Notes: generated from the sequence alone by a model not told the origin. A stretch of 41,062 bases of DNA from a bacterium (GCA_035370465.1 DAOOVW010000009.1:1-41062); one strand, 5' to 3'. Counted from the first letter of the stretch, positions 7,974 through 16,159 are shown. Translations and numbers: made by a program.

Positions 7974-8284
7974 AAACAGGAAACATAAATGTAAAAGGAA
8001 AATCTATCCTTATATTCTTCAACTTTTGCAAAGGTGGGTATAGGTAGGGAAGATTTTAAAAAATTTATCTCTACCTTCCCCTCCACAAAGATGGATGGGC
8101 AGGCTTTACAAAGGGAAGAGAAAAAATTTAATAAAATTACTTTTTGAAGATAATATATTATTATGAATAATGAAAAAAAAGTAATTTGTCCATATTGTGG
8201 AAAGTAAAATAAAGAGGGATTGAATTATAAACTCTAAACTTTTTAAAATAAAATATGTCTAAATATAAATTTTAAAGGCAAAAA
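7974..8284. other. Intergenic region with degenerate repeat and a 14-codon zinc-knuckle remnant
   Basis: This 311-nt gap holds a purine-rich, repeat-like stretch (about 8000-8125, including AAAATCTATCC and GGATGGGC), which looks like a decayed relative of the AAATCCATCC palindromic family. At 8163-8207 a tiny frame encodes MNNEKKVICPYCGK and stops. It resembles the first CxxC of a zinc-ribbon protein with the rest missing. A possible promoter for the next gene lies at its right end. Confidence 0.5.
8220..8249 (+). promoter_or_regulatory. Possible promoter of the efflux operon
   Basis: TTGAAT (8220-8225) and TAAAAT (8244-8249) with an 18-nt spacer, 35 nt before the start of the TolC-like gene. 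The -10 is imperfect and the region is AT-rich, so chance matches are easy. Confidence 0.35.
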
Positions 8285-9868
8285 ATGAAAAAAGGATATT
8301 TTTTTATAATAGTGGGATTTTTATTTATTTTATGTGGTTGTTCTGTTAAATATTATGAGAAAAGTGCTGAAAAAGATATAAAAGAAATTTGGGACAAAAG
8401 TTATAAAAAGGTTGAAGAAAAAAAGTTGCCTGATTCCATATTACAAGAAGATGTATTTCCTGAAACAAGAGTGCTTGACCTTTCATCTGCAATAAAAATT
8501 GGTCTTGAAAATAATAGAAATTATAAAAGCAGGAAAGAAAATGTTTATATAAAAATTCTAGACTATACATACCAGAAATATTTATTAAAAGAAAGGTATG
8601 GAATTGGTGGAGATATAAGTTCAGAAAAAAGTGGTGATGAAACTATCGGGGCTGATTTGAATTTTAATTTAATAAAATTACTTTCAAATGGTGCCAAAAT
8701 TAGTTTTGATATAACACAGGACTTTTTAAAATATTTTACGGGAAACAAAGAAAAGGATTTTCAGACATTTTTATCCTTAAATTTTTTCCAGCCAATTTTA
8801 AGAGGAGCAGGAAAAGATATTGCTCTTGAAGGTCTCACACAGGCAGAAAGAAATGTAATATATGAAATAAGGGATTTTTTAAGGTATGAAAAACAATTAT
8901 CCACAGATATTGCAAAAAAATATCTTTCTCTTGTTGCACAGAAAAAAAATATAGAAACCTATAGAAGAAATTACGAGTTTTTAAAAAAGATAAGAGAAAG
9001 AAATGAAAATTTAGCGCAAGCAGGACGCCTTTCTCCAATGCAGGTAGATATGGCAAATCAGGATGAATATTCTGCTTCTCAAAGATGGATAACTGCTTCA
9101 AATAATTATAAAAATGCAGTTGACTCATTTAAAATATATTTAGGTATACAGCCAACAGAAAAAATAGAAATAGAAGATAAACAAGTAGAAGATGTTTTGA
9201 GTAAAGGCATACAAAAATTTGATATTGACCTTACAAGTGGAACAGAAGTTGCTTTAAAGAACCGACTTGACCTGATTACTTTCTATGATATGGTAGCAGA
9301 TGCTGAAAGACAGGTTAAAATTGCAATTAATAATTTAAAGGGAACTCTTAATTTGAATATGAGTATAGAAAGTGGAACAGAAAAAAAATCAAGACCAACA
9401 TTTGATTTAACAAAACCAGAATATTCTGCTGGACTTGAATTTGAATTACCTATTGATAAATTACCAGAAAGAAATGCCTATAAAAAATCCCTGATTTCAC
9501 TTGATAGAGCAAAGAGAAATTTTGAAGAAAAAAAAGATAATGTAAAACTTGAAGTAATTGAAAATTATAGAAATTTAGAAGAAGCATATCAATCACATTT
9601 AATTCAGAGAAATAGTTTAAATTTGGCAGAAAAAAGGGTTGATAGCACAGACCTTCTTTTTCAGGCAGGAAGAGCAGAAACAAGGGACTTACTTGAAGCA
9701 CAAAATGCTTATTTATCTGCAGAAACATCATTAACAAGTGCTTCAATAAATTATATAAGTGCATATCTTGATTACCTTTTAAGTTGTGAAATGATAGAAG
9801 TGGATATTGAAAAAGTCTGGAAAGGAGATAAATATGAAGAAATTTTTGGTAAAATTGATAAAAAATAA
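8285..9868 (+). CDS. TolC-family outer membrane efflux lipoprotein
   Basis: Forms the outer-membrane channel of a tripartite exporter. The N-terminus is a lipoprotein signal peptide (hydrophobic run to FILCGC, likely lipidated Cys at about 20). Two long helical repeats with the usual TolC layout follow: SSAIKIGLENNRNYKSR, LAQAGRLSPMQVDMANQ, then the second repeat with GTEVALKNRLDL, LAEKRVDSTDLLFQAGRAE and TRDLLEAQNAYLSAETSL. The 527-aa length is standard. AAAGG at 8275-8279 is the ribosome binding site. It heads a run with an HlyD adaptor, an ABC ATPase and a MacB permease, so a MacAB-TolC-type system is the natural reading. Cargo (drug, peptide or lipoprotein) is not evident. Confidence 0.9.
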   Translation: MKKGYFFIIVGFLFILCGCSVKYYEKSAEKDIKEIWDKSYKKVEEKKLPDSILQEDVFPETRVLDLSSAIKIGLENNRNYKSRKENVYIKILDYTYQKYLLKERYGIGGDISSEKSGDETIGADLNFNLIKLLSNGAKISFDITQDFLKYFTGNKEKDFQTFLSLNFFQPILRGAGKDIALEGLTQAERNVIYEIRDFLRYEKQLSTDIAKKYLSLVAQKKNIETYRRNYEFLKKIRERNENLAQAGRLSPMQVDMANQDEYSASQRWITASNNYKNAVDSFKIYLGIQPTEKIEIEDKQVEDVLSKGIQKFDIDLTSGTEVALKNRLDLITFYDMVADAERQVKIAINNLKGTLNLNMSIESGTEKKSRPTFDLTKPEYSAGLEFELPIDKLPERNAYKKSLISLDRAKRNFEEKKDNVKLEVIENYRNLEEAYQSHLIQRNSLNLAEKRVDSTDLLFQAGRAETRDLLEAQNAYLSAETSLTSASINYISAYLDYLLSCEMIEVDIEKVWKGDKYEEIFGKIDKK

Positions 9869-11588
9869 ATTTTTCATTCTTGGGATTTTGGTTATTATAA
9901 TTATTTTTTCAGTTGTAAGATATTTAAAAATAAAACAGGCAAAATCACAACTTCTTACATATACGGTTAAAAAACAGGACTTAATTATTTCAGTTATAGA
10001 AAATGGAAATGTTACTGCCTTAAAATCACTTAAAATTATCAATCGTGTTCCAGGAACCAGAAATATTCTTGGAGTTGTTGATGAAGGAACCCAGATAACA
10101 GAAGAAGATGTTAAAAATAAAAAAATTTTATTGAAATTAGATTCAAACGACCTTGAAGATAGATTAGACACATTAGAAATTGATGTAGAAAATAGTTTGG
10201 CTGCATATACACAGGCATTACAGGAACTTGAGATTACAAAAAAGCAAAATGAAAGTGATATAACGAAAGCAGAATTAAATGTTAAATTCGCGAAAATGGA
10301 TTTAGAAAAATATTTAGGAAACAAAATTTCAGAGGCAGTATTAAAAGAAAAAGAAGTTGATTATAAAAAAATTATAAATAGTCCTGATTTAGGTGGAGAG
10401 GCATGGAATACTAAAAAAGACCTTGAAAATACAATAGATATTGCAAAAGAAGAACTTGAAAGAGCAAAAAATAACCTTGAATGGAGTGTAAAATTAGCAG
10501 AAAAAGGTTATATAACAAAAAAAGACCTTGAAGCAGACCAACTTTCCTGTAAACAAAGACAGGCAAATTTAGAAATGGCTGAATTAAAATATGCATTGTT
10601 TATAAATTATGACTTTCCAAAAAAAGTTGAACAGTTATTATCTGACTACAAAGAAAACATAAATGAATTAGAAAGAGTGAAAGATAAAAGTAAAGCAAAA
10701 TTAATACAATCAGAATCCAATATGAGAAGTAAAAAAGCAACATATTTGTTGAGAAAAAATACTTTTGAAGAAGTCCAGGAACAAATTAACCAATGTACAA
10801 TTTATGCAACTCAACCTGGATTTGTTGTATATGCAACAAGTTCAAGGCCATGGAGGACTGAAGGTCCTATACAACCAGGAACGAGTGTCCGGCAGTTTCA
10901 AGAGCTATTAAATATACCTGATTTTAATTATTTAGGTGTTGATGTTCAAGTTCACGAAACAAACATCAAAAGAATAAAGGAAGGTCAAAAGGCAATTATA
11001 ACTATTGATGCATTTCCTGATACAAAATTTGAAGGAACTGTTAAAAAAATTTCCTTAATGCCTGATGCAGTGATGAAGTCATTAAATCCAGATATCAATG
11101 TTTATAATACTCAGGTTGTTTTTGATAAATCTGCTTCTTTTTTAAAACCAGGTATGTCTGCTCAAGTAGAAATAATAGTTGATAAAAAGGCAAAAGTTAT
11201 TGCTATACCAGTTGTTTCTGTTTTATTTGAGAAAAATTTGCCATTTTGCTATGTTCTTAAAGGAAATAAAATTGAGGAAAGAAAACTTGAATTAGGGGAT
11301 AGTAATGACAGAATGGTAGAAGTAAAAAGTGGGCTAAAAGAAGGAGAAGTTATTGTTATGATGCCTGAAACATTAGGACCTGAGGTAAAAAAAGAAGAAA
11401 TGTATGAAAAAGGGAAAATTACTACTGAAAGTAAAGAAAAACAGGTAATAGAAAATGTGCAGGAAATAGAAAGCAAACAAAGCACAGAAATTGAACAGGG
11501 AATACAGGGTGGTCAAAATATAGAAGGTAAACAGGGAGTGAAAAGAGGGCAGAGGAGAGAACGAGGGGAAAGAAAAGTCAATGAGTGA
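9834..11588 (+). CDS. HlyD/MacA-type periplasmic adaptor
   Basis: Links the inner-membrane MacB-type transporter to the outer-membrane channel. It has an N-terminal anchor (FFILGILVIIIIFSVV), a first lipoyl-like half, a long alpha-helical coiled coil (about residues 90-320, rich in Glu/Lys), the second lipoyl half, a beta-barrel segment (GVDVQVHETNIKRIKEGQ, DAFPDTKFEGTV) and a membrane-proximal domain (KKAKVIAIPVVSVLFEK). ATG 9834 is chosen because AAGGAG lies 6 nt upstream; the frame extends to 9807 without a ribosome site. The gene starts inside the end of the TolC-like gene (35-nt overlap). The last ~55 residues are low-complexity Glu/Gln/Gly/Arg (GIQGGQNIEGKQGVKRGQ) and are not part of the family fold. 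At 584 aa it is longer than a usual MacA. Confidence 0.88.
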   Translation: MKKFLVKLIKNKFFILGILVIIIIFSVVRYLKIKQAKSQLLTYTVKKQDLIISVIENGNVTALKSLKIINRVPGTRNILGVVDEGTQITEEDVKNKKILLKLDSNDLEDRLDTLEIDVENSLAAYTQALQELEITKKQNESDITKAELNVKFAKMDLEKYLGNKISEAVLKEKEVDYKKIINSPDLGGEAWNTKKDLENTIDIAKEELERAKNNLEWSVKLAEKGYITKKDLEADQLSCKQRQANLEMAELKYALFINYDFPKKVEQLLSDYKENINELERVKDKSKAKLIQSESNMRSKKATYLLRKNTFEEVQEQINQCTIYATQPGFVVYATSSRPWRTEGPIQPGTSVRQFQELLNIPDFNYLGVDVQVHETNIKRIKEGQKAIITIDAFPDTKFEGTVKKISLMPDAVMKSLNPDINVYNTQVVFDKSASFLKPGMSAQVEIIVDKKAKVIAIPVVSVLFEKNLPFCYVLKGNKIEERKLELGDSNDRMVEVKSGLKEGEVIVMMPETLGPEVKKEEMYEKGKITTESKEKQVIENVQEIESKQSTEIEQGIQGGQNIEGKQGVKRGQRRERGERKVNE

Positions 11589-12267
11589 AAATAATAATGT
11601 TATAGAACTTTTGAATATTAAAAAAATTTATAAAATGGGAACTATTGAACTTGAGGTATTAAGGGGTATATCTTTATCTGTTAAAAAGGGAGAACATATT
11701 TCAATTATGGGTCCATCTGGAAGTGGGAAAACAACATTATTAAATATATTGGGGTGTTTAGATAAACCTACTTATGGACAATATTTTTTTCAGGACAAAG
11801 ATATTTCAAAATTAGATGATAACTCGCTTTCAGAAATAAGGTCAAAATACATTGGTTTTATTTTTCAACAATTTAATTTAATTCCTCAATTAAATGTTAT
11901 TGAAAATATATCTCTTCCACTTTTTTACCAGGGAATTGATGAGAATTTAATGATGGAAAAAGCAAAAGACTTTGCAGATATGGTTGGACTTTCAGATAGG
12001 TTATATCACAGGCCATCTGAACTTTCTGGTGGACAACAGCAAAGAGTTGCTATTGCCAGAGCGCTTGCAAATGACCCACTAATAATTCTTGCAGATGAGC
12101 CAACAGGTAATCTTGACACAACTACAGGAAAAGAAATAATGAAACTTCTCTGTCGGTTGAACGAAGAGGGGAAGACCCTTTTAGTAATTACTCATGATAT
12201 AAACATTGCAAATTATAGTAAAAGAATTATAAAACTGCTTGATGGGAGAATTGTAAATGAAAGTTAA
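11581..12267 (+). CDS. ABC transporter ATPase, MacB/LolD type
   Basis: Nucleotide-binding subunit powering the adjacent FtsX-like permease. Walker A is GPSGSGKTT (44-52), the Q loop FIFQQFNLIPQL, the signature LSGGQQQRVAIARA from 148, Walker B IILADEPTGNLD, and the switch His is in VITHD. The 228-aa length and the EPTGNLD sequence are characteristic of the MacB/LolD/FtsE group. The start overlaps the adaptor by 8 nt and the end overlaps the permease by 11 nt. In MacB proper the ATPase and permease are one chain; here they are separate. Confidence 0.95.
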   Translation: MSENNNVIELLNIKKIYKMGTIELEVLRGISLSVKKGEHISIMGPSGSGKTTLLNILGCLDKPTYGQYFFQDKDISKLDDNSLSEIRSKYIGFIFQQFNLIPQLNVIENISLPLFYQGIDENLMMEKAKDFADMVGLSDRLYHRPSELSGGQQQRVAIARALANDPLIILADEPTGNLDTTTGKEIMKLLCRLNEEGKTLLVITHDINIANYSKRIIKLLDGRIVNES

Positions 12268-13543
12268 AATATATCATATATTAAAAATTTTAAAATTAGG
12301 TCTCAAAAATATTTTTCTTCATAAATTAAGGTCATTTCTTACAATTTTAGGGATTGTTTTTGGAGTTGCATCTGTTATTGCAATGCTTTCAATTGGAGAA
12401 GGTGCAAGTTATGAAGCAAGAGAAAAAATAAAACAATTAGGAAGCAATAATATAATAGTCAGAAGTTTTAATCCACCTTCATCTATAAAAACATCCCAAG
12501 ATGCTGCTGCTATTGGTCTTTATGGATTAAAATTTGATGATTTAGAAGAAATAAAAACAATTCCTTCTATAAAAAATGTTGTGCCAACATGGGAATGTAA
12601 AGAAGATATATCCAGTGAAAATGGACAGATAACTGGTAGAATTGTTGCCACAGAGCCATCCTTTTTAAAAGTTATGAATCTTGAACTTATTTATGGCAGA
12701 TTTTTTACAGATATTGAATTGAAAAATTCAAGGAATTTTGCAATTATTGGATATTCAATTAAAAAGAATCTTTTCCCTCTTGAAAATCCAGTTGGAAAAA
12801 CAATAAAAGTCCGAAGTTATTATTTCAAAGTAATTGGTGTTGTTAAGGAAAAAGCAGTTAATTTAACAGGAACAAGTTTTGAAAGTGAAGATATAAATTT
12901 TGATGTATATATCCCATTTACAACAGGTAGAGTTTATTTTGGAAAATATGAAATTGCAAATAAAAGAGGTCCTGTATTTAACTGGGAAAAAAATTTAGTT
13001 GAATATCACAGATTTATAATAAACCTTCTTGATACATCAAAAATTTTAACAGTTGCCTCTTATGTTGAAAAAATTTTATTAAGTAATCACAAAAGCAGTG
13101 ATTACGAAATTTTAATACCATTACAATTACTTCAACAAGCAGAACATACTAAAAAAATATTTAACATTGTTTTAGGTTCAATTGCTGCAATTTCCCTTAT
13201 TGTTGGTGGTATTGGAATAATGAATATTATGTTAGCAACAGTTACTGAAAGAACGAGAGAAATAGGTATAAGAAGAGCAATTGGTGCAAAGAAAAGGGAT
13301 ATTATAAACCAGTTTATTTCAGAGTCAGTTATTCTTTCAGGAACTGGTGGTATTATTGGTGTTTTACTTGGAGTTATAATTCCCAAACTTGTAACAAAAT
13401 TTTCAGGAATGACAACAATTATTACTTTCTGGTCAATAATACTTTCTTTCACAATTTCTGTTGCTGTTGGAATAACTTTTGGAATTTATCCAGCAAGAAA
13501 AGCAGCAGAACTTGACCCAATCCAAGCATTAAGATACGAATAA
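12257..13543 (+). CDS. MacB-type ABC transporter permease (FtsX/MacB_PCD)
   Basis: Inner-membrane permease of the mechanotransmission class. The first membrane helix is at residues 21-41 (FLTILGIVFGVASVIAML), followed by a large periplasmic domain (about 45-290). Three C-terminal helices follow in the order typical of FtsX: IFNIVLGSIAAISLIVGGIG, ILSGTGGIIGVLLGVIIP, and IILSFTISVAVGITFGIYPA. The conserved ATVTERTREIGIRRAIGAKK cytoplasmic motif is present, and the end KAAELDPIQALRYE is the family's usual terminus. Partner of the ATPase just upstream. Confidence 0.95.
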   Translation: MKVKIYHILKILKLGLKNIFLHKLRSFLTILGIVFGVASVIAMLSIGEGASYEAREKIKQLGSNNIIVRSFNPPSSIKTSQDAAAIGLYGLKFDDLEEIKTIPSIKNVVPTWECKEDISSENGQITGRIVATEPSFLKVMNLELIYGRFFTDIELKNSRNFAIIGYSIKKNLFPLENPVGKTIKVRSYYFKVIGVVKEKAVNLTGTSFESEDINFDVYIPFTTGRVYFGKYEIANKRGPVFNWEKNLVEYHRFIINLLDTSKILTVASYVEKILLSNHKSSDYEILIPLQLLQQAEHTKKIFNIVLGSIAAISLIVGGIGIMNIMLATVTERTREIGIRRAIGAKKRDIINQFISESVILSGTGGIIGVLLGVIIPKLVTKFSGMTTIITFWSIILSFTISVAVGITFGIYPARKAAELDPIQALRYE

Positions 13544-13553
13544 TAATAAGGTG

Positions 13554-13584
13554 GAGGACCGTCCTCCACAGGAGGACGGTCCTC
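13554..13584. repeat. Perfect 14-bp GC-rich hairpin between the permease gene and lepB
   Basis: GAGGACCGTCCTCC-ACA-GGAGGACGGTCCTC forms a 14-bp perfect stem with a 3-nt loop. Each arm is itself nearly palindromic (GAGGAC-N-GTCCTC), so it can also be read as two tandem copies. It begins 10 nt after the permease stop and ends 9 nt before the next ATG, with no T-run on either side. The only GGAGG near the signal peptidase start (13571-13575) is locked in this stem and lies 18 nt from the ATG. Confidence 0.85.
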
Positions 13585-13593
13585 AGTGTAGAA

Positions 13594-14088
13594 ATGAAAA
13601 TATACATAAGAATTTTAATAGACATTATCCTGGTAGTTTTTTTATTTCTTGTAGGTTATTTTTTTATATATAAAGAAATGCATTTTGTGAAAATAATTTC
13701 TTCTTCAATGGAACCAACTATTTGTGTTGGTGATAGAGTTATAACTGTAAAAAAGGGTGTAGTGCAAAGAGGGGATATTGTTGTAATAGAAGCACCCAAA
13801 GGTAAAAAAGAATTACTTACAAAAAGAGTAATAGGACTTCCTTCTGAAATACTGGAAATAAAAGATGGTAGTGTATTTATAAATAGAAAAAAACTTGAAG
13901 AACCATATATAAAAGAACATCCGAGATATGAATTAAAAGTGAAAATACCTGAAAAGAAGTATTTTTTACTCGGTGATAATAGAAACAAAAGTGAAGATAG
14001 CAGTATATGGGGGCCGGTTGACGAAGAAAATATTAAAGGTAAAGTAATTTGTCGGTACTGGCCACTAAAAAATTTTTCAATATTTTAA
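13594..14088 (+). CDS. lepB: Signal peptidase I
   Basis: Serine/lysine-dyad membrane protease that removes Sec signal peptides on the outer face of the inner membrane. One N-terminal membrane segment (about residues 7-27) is followed by box B SSSMEPT with nucleophile Ser38, box C near GDIVV, box D TKRVIGLPSE with general base Lys77, and box E GDNRNKSEDSS. The 164-aa length is compact, like Gram-positive and minimal forms. The gene follows the efflux permease after a strong hairpin and converges with the CvpA-like gene, overlapping its end by 4 nt. No well-placed Shine-Dalgarno is visible outside the hairpin. Confidence 0.93.
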   Translation: MKIYIRILIDIILVVFLFLVGYFFIYKEMHFVKIISSSMEPTICVGDRVITVKKGVVQRGDIVVIEAPKGKKELLTKRVIGLPSEILEIKDGSVFINRKKLEEPYIKEHPRYELKVKIPEKKYFLLGDNRNKSEDSSIWGPVDEENIKGKVICRYWPLKNFSIF

Positions 14089-14951
14089 TATTTTTCTGGT
14101 GGTGTCCAATCCCAGAGAGGAAGTTCTTTTTTATCAACAGGACATGGACCTCTTGGGGCTATCCACTCGTGATTGGGGAATCTTGGACAGTCAAATTTCA
14201 TTCTTGTTATTGCCTTATCAATTGGACATTGATGATAAAGGAAATGAAAGATTTCAAATGTTTGACAGCCATCTGATATTCTTCCACAACTTGTACAGGT
14301 AAATTTTGAAATTAATGCTGCTCCAACATAAGGTATATAGCCATCAAATTCAACTTTACTATTACATTTTATACATGTTAAATTTTCAAATTTTACAAAA
14401 TTAAGTTTTTCAAATTTAATTTTTTTACTCTCATAATTAAATTCCTCTTCGTAACTATCTGATATAAAAAACATTTTTGGTAAAATTATACCTATTTTAT
14501 CTGTTTTCTCATATACTTTTGGAATATATTTTATGATATATTTTGGAAATTTACTTTCTTGAAGATTTTTTGCTGAATCATAGGAAGATGACATTGTAAT
14601 ATAAATAATGCCAGTAAGAACCATTCCTATTATAAATCCAGTAAGGACCCCAAATATTCTATCAACTATATGTTTTATATCAATTCTCTTTCTTAAAAGT
14701 TCAAAAAGGATAATTATAGCAAAAGTAAGAATAAGAACTGATAATAAAAAGCAGGTTAATTCAATAGCATTTCCTGTAATTCCAAAATTTCTAAATAAAG
14801 TTACAGGACCTCTGTAAATAATAGAAGATAGAGAGATACCAATACATAAAGCAATTATATCAATTAAATTTCCGACAAATCCTCTTATAATACCTATAAA
14901 AATTCCAATTAAAAGAAGAATAATTGTTAAAAAATCAATTCCTGTAAACAT
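14085..14951 (-). CDS. CvpA-family membrane protein with a C-terminal zinc-ribbon-like extension
   Basis: The N-terminal ~120 residues match CvpA/colicin V production proteins: four hydrophobic segments beginning FLTIILLLIGIFIGIIRGFVG, with the family's characteristic GxIRGF turn. After a linker there is an unusual Cys-rich tail. CIKC (Cys193, Cys196) and CTSC (Cys219, Cys222) form a CxxC-x22-CxxC zinc ribbon. Further Cys-Pro pairs follow near HQCPID, FDCPRF and GPCPVD, and the protein ends in LPLWDWTPPEKY. Ordinary CvpA proteins lack this part. The tail should face the cytoplasm or periplasm depending on topology, which I cannot settle. The function of the fusion is unknown. Confidence 0.75.
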   Translation of the reverse strand: MFTGIDFLTIILLLIGIFIGIIRGFVGNLIDIIALCIGISLSSIIYRGPVTLFRNFGITGNAIELTCFLLSVLILTFAIIILFELLRKRIDIKHIVDRIFGVLTGFIIGMVLTGIIYITMSSSYDSAKNLQESKFPKYIIKYIPKVYEKTDKIGIILPKMFFISDSYEEEFNYESKKIKFEKLNFVKFENLTCIKCNSKVEFDGYIPYVGAALISKFTCTSCGRISDGCQTFEIFHFLYHQCPIDKAITRMKFDCPRFPNHEWIAPRGPCPVDKKELPLWDWTPPEKY

Positions 14952-14990
14952 AAAAAAATTATAACATATAATGGTTTATTAAAGAAGAAA

Positions 14991-15019
14991 GGGGAGAGGA
15001 AAGAAAAATTCCTCTCCCC
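14991..15019 (-). terminator. Rho-independent terminator of the small exported-protein gene
   Basis: GGGGAGAGGAA and TTCCTCTCCCC form a perfect 11-bp stem with a 7-nt loop. On the minus strand it is followed by TTTCTTCTTT. It lies about 10 nt past the stop of the gene at 15030-15431 and separates it from the CvpA-like gene. Confidence 0.75.
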
Positions 15020-15029
15020 ATTTTAGTTA

Positions 15030-15431
15030 TTAATTTTCTGCTTTTTTCCTTTTCTTTTTTATTTCTTCTGGTTTTTGTCTTTTTTCTTCTTGTTGTTCCT
15101 TAATTGTATTGAGTTTTTCTTGAAGTTTTTTGTACTCTGTATCATTTGCAAGTTTCTGCTCAAGTTTTGTTCTCAATTGCTTGTGAAGTTCCGTTATCTG
15201 ATTTTGAAGTTGTTGTAGTTCAGGGTCATTTTTAATTGCTTCTTCTTCAATTTTTCTCATTTTAATTCTAATTCCCATTGCCTGCCTTAAATTTTCATTT
15301 GGCATTGGTCTCGGTGGGTTTCCTGCTATTTCTTCTCTTGGAACTTTTTTAGGTTTTTCTTCTGCTTTAAGATATGCAGGAGTACTTAAAAGAAAAAATA
15401 TTCCAGTCAGAACTATAAATAGTTTTTTCAT
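15030..15431 (-). CDS. Small exported coiled-coil protein of unknown function
   Basis: A 133-aa protein with a cleavable-type signal peptide (MKKLFIVLTGIFFLLSTPAYLKA), a Pro-rich segment (GNPPRPMPNENL) and then an almost uninterrupted charged helix (about 50-130) ending in Lys/Glu-rich KKKRKKAEN. No enzymatic motif is visible. The size, signal and helical content recall periplasmic Spy/CpxP-like chaperones, but the LTxxQ motifs of that family are absent, so I do not assign it. ATG 15431 is chosen over an in-frame GTG at 15440 because AGGAGG (minus strand, 15440-15445) leaves 8 nt to the ATG. Its own terminator makes it a single-gene unit, divergent from the HAD gene. Confidence 0.8.
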   Translation of the reverse strand: MKKLFIVLTGIFFLLSTPAYLKAEEKPKKVPREEIAGNPPRPMPNENLRQAMGIRIKMRKIEEEAIKNDPELQQLQNQITELHKQLRTKLEQKLANDTEYKKLQEKLNTIKEQQEEKRQKPEEIKKKRKKAEN

Positions 15432-15465
15432 TTTTTTCACCTCCTTTGTTTTTTCATTTTGACGA

Positions 15466-15494
15466 TTGACCCATATAAAAGTTTAGGGTATTAT
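15466..15494 (+). promoter_or_regulatory. Promoter giving a leaderless or near-leaderless HAD transcript
   Basis: TTGACC (15466-15471), a 17-nt spacer and TATTAT (15489-15494). The expected start site is about 15500-15502, only 1-3 nt before the ATG at 15503. No Shine-Dalgarno precedes that ATG, which agrees with leaderless translation. Confidence 0.55.
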
Positions 15495-15502
15495 CAGACA
15501 TT

Positions 15503-16159
15503 ATGAAACAAATATCTATTTTTGACCTTGATGGAACTTTAATAGATGCCTATTCTTTAATTCATATATCTTTGAATTTTACAAGAAGAAAACTTGGATA
15601 TAATGAACTTGATTATCATTTAGTAAAGAAAAGTGTTGGAGGTGGAGATATTGGATTGATAAAGAAATTTTTTAAAGAAGAAGATAGAGATAATGCTTTA
15701 AAAACATATAGAGAAACACAAAAACAATATATAAATAAAGAAAATGTTAAATTGCAAAAAGGAGCAAAGGAAATTCTTTTATTGTTAAAAGAAAAAAAAA
15801 TAAAAATAACAATCGCTACTAATAGAAATAAATTTGCTGCAAATTTAGTTTTAGAGAAACTTAACATAACCAATTATTTTGATTTGGTTTTTACTGCTGA
15901 TGATGTAAAAGAAAAGAAACCTTCTCCTGAAATAATTGAAAAAATTTACGAAAAATTTAATTGCAGTAAAGAGGAATGTTTTTATGTCGGAGATATGGAT
16001 ATTGATTTGAAGACAGGACTGAATGCTGGAGTTGATACATATATTGTTTTAACTGGTTCTTCTACACTTGATGAAATTTTAAAAGTTGAAAAAGAAGCAA
16101 ATGTTTTTTCTGATTTAATTGAATTAAAAAATTTTCTTTTAAATAATCATTTGATTTAA
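15503..16159 (+). CDS. HAD-superfamily hydrolase, phosphoglycolate phosphatase-like
   Basis: Phosphatase of the haloacid dehalogenase superfamily with a helical cap (subclass IA). Motif I is FDLDGTL with nucleophile Asp8 and acid/base Asp10; motif II is the Thr in ITIATNRN; motif III is the Lys in KKPSPEI; motif IV is YVGDMDIDLKTGLNAG. The 218-aa length is standard for Gph-like enzymes. The physiological substrate (phosphoglycolate, a sugar or a nucleotide phosphate) cannot be told. It has its own promoter and lies upstream of a repeat-filled gap. Confidence 0.9.
   Translation: MKQISIFDLDGTLIDAYSLIHISLNFTRRKLGYNELDYHLVKKSVGGGDIGLIKKFFKEEDRDNALKTYRETQKQYINKENVKLQKGAKEILLLLKEKKIKITIATNRNKFAANLVLEKLNITNYFDLVFTADDVKEKKPSPEIIEKIYEKFNCSKEECFYVGDMDIDLKTGLNAGVDTYIVLTGSSTLDEILKVEKEANVFSDLIELKNFLLNNHLI

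Noticed and set aside
9779..10324. A 181-codon minus-strand frame opposite the efflux genes
   Set aside because: It lies antisense to well-supported TolC/HlyD coding sequence; Phe/Ser/Ile-rich composition is that of a shadow frame.
15432..15440. GTG at 15440 as the start of the small exported protein
   Set aside because: It overlaps the Shine-Dalgarno itself; ATG 15431 is correctly spaced and begins a proper signal peptide.
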